From an uncultured Oscillospiraceae bacterium (GTDB lineage: Bacteria; Bacillota; Clostridia; Oscillospirales; Oscillospiraceae), in contig CAKTOJ010000096.1 in assembly GCA_934589665.1 (NCBI GenBank), positions 1 through 5,933 on the forward strand: a stretch of 5,933 nt of DNA. The letters run 5' to 3'. Below the pieces are notes generated by a model. The model ran no database searches, had not been told where the DNA came from, and saw nothing but the letters and a program-made list of their open reading frames with translations. A program made the position numbers and the translations under genes. Shown here in pieces: positions 4,683 through 5,933 of this stretch (position 1 is the stretch's first letter; each line of letters begins with the position of its first letter).

Positions 4683-5933
4683 ATGGCTCAAAAGATACCT
4701 TTTTTCCAAATATTTGAAGGCTTTGCGCCGCCGATCGGCCTACGCATGCTGCTCTCCGATGCCCGCGTGACCGATGTCACGGTAGAGCAGGAGAGCCGCA
4801 CAATGACGGTTGCGCTCAATGCGATGCAGGAGATCACAGACGCCGAGCGCGAAACGCTTGAGCGTCTGCTTGCCGCATATTACGAGCTGCGCGCCGTGCG
4901 GCTGCATGTCACGCAGGTCGGCTTTCACCGGCCAGAGGAGCACCGCGCGGGCACGGACAAGAAGCACGACACGGGCAAGATCATCATGGGCCGCGAGATC
5001 AAGGGCCGGCCCATGCTGATGACGGAGCTCAATCCGAAGGCGGGAAATGTTGTCGTTGAGGGCAAGGTGTTCAAGTGTGAATTCCGCGAGCTGCGCCAGC
5101 CGGGCATGTGGCTGCTGCTCATTGAAATGACGGATTATAAGAGCTCCGTCATCGTGCGCAAGCGCATGCTTGAGCGCGAGATCGCGCCGGTGCGCGACCG
5201 CGTCGGCACGGGCATGTGGCTGCGCGTCGCGGGCACGATGGAGCTGACCTACGACGGCCACGACATGCAGCTCAACCCGCGCGACATCACGGAGATCTTG
5301 CATGAGAGCCGTAAGGACACCGCCGAGGTCAAGCGTGTGGAGCTGCATCTGCATACGAGAATGTCCAATATGGATGCGCTGACCGACACGGGCAGCGTGG
5401 TGAAGCTTGCGGCGAAGTGGGGCATGCCCGCCATTGCCATCACCGACCATGGTGTAGCGCAGTCCTTCCCGGATGCTTGGCACGCCGGGGAGGGTAAAAT
5501 AAAAATACTTTACGGCTGCGAGGGCTATTTCGTCAACAATCTGGACGACCGTATTGCCATTCACGGCAAGCAGGACATCGGATTTTCCGACGAGATCGTC
5601 TGTTTCGACATCGAAACGACCGGCCTGAAGGTCACGCAGGAGGCGATCACGGAGATCGGTGCTGTGCGGCTCAAAGACGGGGAGATCGTCGAGACCTTCC
5701 AGACCTTTGTCGATCCCGAGCGCCGGCTCACGCCGGAGATCATCGGCCTAACCGGCATTACGGATGAAATGCTCAAGGGTGCTCCGAAGCTCAAGGATGC
5801 ATTGACGGCGTTCCTTGATTTCGCGGGCGGCGCGCCGCTTGCGGCGCACAATGCGGAGTTCGACATCAGCTTTATCCGCGCGGGCTGCAAAAAGTGCGGT
5901 ATCCCGTTTGAGCCGACCTATATTGACACACTC
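4683..5933 (+). CDS. polC: DNA polymerase III subunit alpha, Gram-positive PolC type, 3'-truncated by window
   Basis: This is the main replicative DNA polymerase of low-GC Gram-positive bacteria, with built-in 3'-5' proofreading. The frame runs open for 417 codons from ATG 4683 to the last base; full PolC is about 1,400 residues, so the palm, fingers and polymerase catalytic site lie beyond. Residues 1-76 resemble N-terminal domain I. A charged linker (80-100) leads to an OB fold at about 120-205 (VEGKVF, ELRQPG, TDYKSSVIVRK, MWLRVAGTM). The first PHP segment starts at RVELHLHT (H222, H224) and includes MSNMD (D231), ITDHG (253-257) and YGCE (277-280). As is typical of PolC, the PHP domain is interrupted by a DnaQ-like exonuclease: DIETTGL (D309, E311), EIGAV, LTGITDEML and AHNAEFD (H389, D394), ending in IDTL. 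The N-terminal region is about 115 residues shorter than in B. subtilis, with domain II apparently missing. The start 15 bases after ispG is plausible; the next ATG (codon 22) would cut into domain I. Confidence 0.96.
   Translation, partial: MAQKIPFFQIFEGFAPPIGLRMLLSDARVTDVTVEQESRTMTVALNAMQEITDAERETLERLLAAYYELRAVRLHVTQVGFHRPEEHRAGTDKKHDTGKIIMGREIKGRPMLMTELNPKAGNVVVEGKVFKCEFRELRQPGMWLLLIEMTDYKSSVIVRKRMLEREIAPVRDRVGTGMWLRVAGTMELTYDGHDMQLNPRDITEILHESRKDTAEVKRVELHLHTRMSNMDALTDTGSVVKLAAKWGMPAIAITDHGVAQSFPDAWHAGEGKIKILYGCEGYFVNNLDDRIAIHGKQDIGFSDEIVCFDIETTGLKVTQEAITEIGAVRLKDGEIVETFQTFVDPERRLTPEIIGLTGITDEMLKGAPKLKDALTAFLDFAGGAPLAAHNAEFDISFIRAGCKKCGIPFEPTYIDTL

Noticed and set aside
4740..5564. A 274-residue minus-strand reading frame opposite polC
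   Set aside because: The + strand here encodes continuous PolC OB-fold and PHP sequence. The minus frame is rich in His, Ala and Arg, typical of antisense reading of GC-rich coding DNA.

Overview
This window is a tightly packed, single-strand bacterial housekeeping operon. The order is uppS (3' part), cdsA, dxr, rseP, ispG, polC (5' part), all on the + strand. It resembles the Firmicutes cluster that in Bacillus subtilis runs frr-uppS-cdsA-dxr-rasP-proS-polC, except that ispG stands where proS is in Bacillus. PolC, a Gram-positive-type replicative polymerase, places the source in the Firmicutes. The GC-rich coding sequence and ispG between rseP and polC suggest a high-GC clostridial lineage, perhaps Oscillospiraceae/Ruminococcaceae; that lineage is inferred, not demonstrated.

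Layout: 1-468 is the C-terminal two thirds of undecaprenyl diphosphate synthase. 489-1334 is the membrane enzyme CDP-diglyceride synthase. 1331-2479 is DXP reductoisomerase, joined to cdsA by an ATGA stop/start overlap. 2480-2531 is a 52-base spacer, the longest non-coding stretch, holding a possible hairpin and a strong ribosome binding site. 2532-3617 is a site-2 intramembrane zinc protease (RseP/RasP type). 3630-4667 is the iron-sulfur enzyme IspG. 4683 to the window end is the first 417 codons of PolC. This last frame stays open through the window edge and reads N-terminal domain, OB fold, split PHP domain and the start of the DnaQ-like exonuclease. I see no promoter, tRNA, rRNA, CRISPR array, insertion sequence or convincing terminator. 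The large minus-strand reading frames are GC-rich antisense shadows.

The genes share an envelope and isoprenoid theme. Dxr (first committed step) and IspG (penultimate step) belong to the MEP pathway, which makes IPP and DMAPP. UppS joins IPP units into the C55 lipid carrier for cell-wall synthesis. CdsA supplies CDP-diacylglycerol for phospholipids. RseP cuts membrane proteins such as anti-sigma factors in envelope-stress signalling. PolC adds a replication gene to the same transcription unit.

I found no undescribed system. The points most worth a second look are molecular: a PolC that seems to lack the second N-terminal domain seen in B. subtilis, a CdsA that departs from its family signature at two conserved sites, and a possible attenuating hairpin before rseP.
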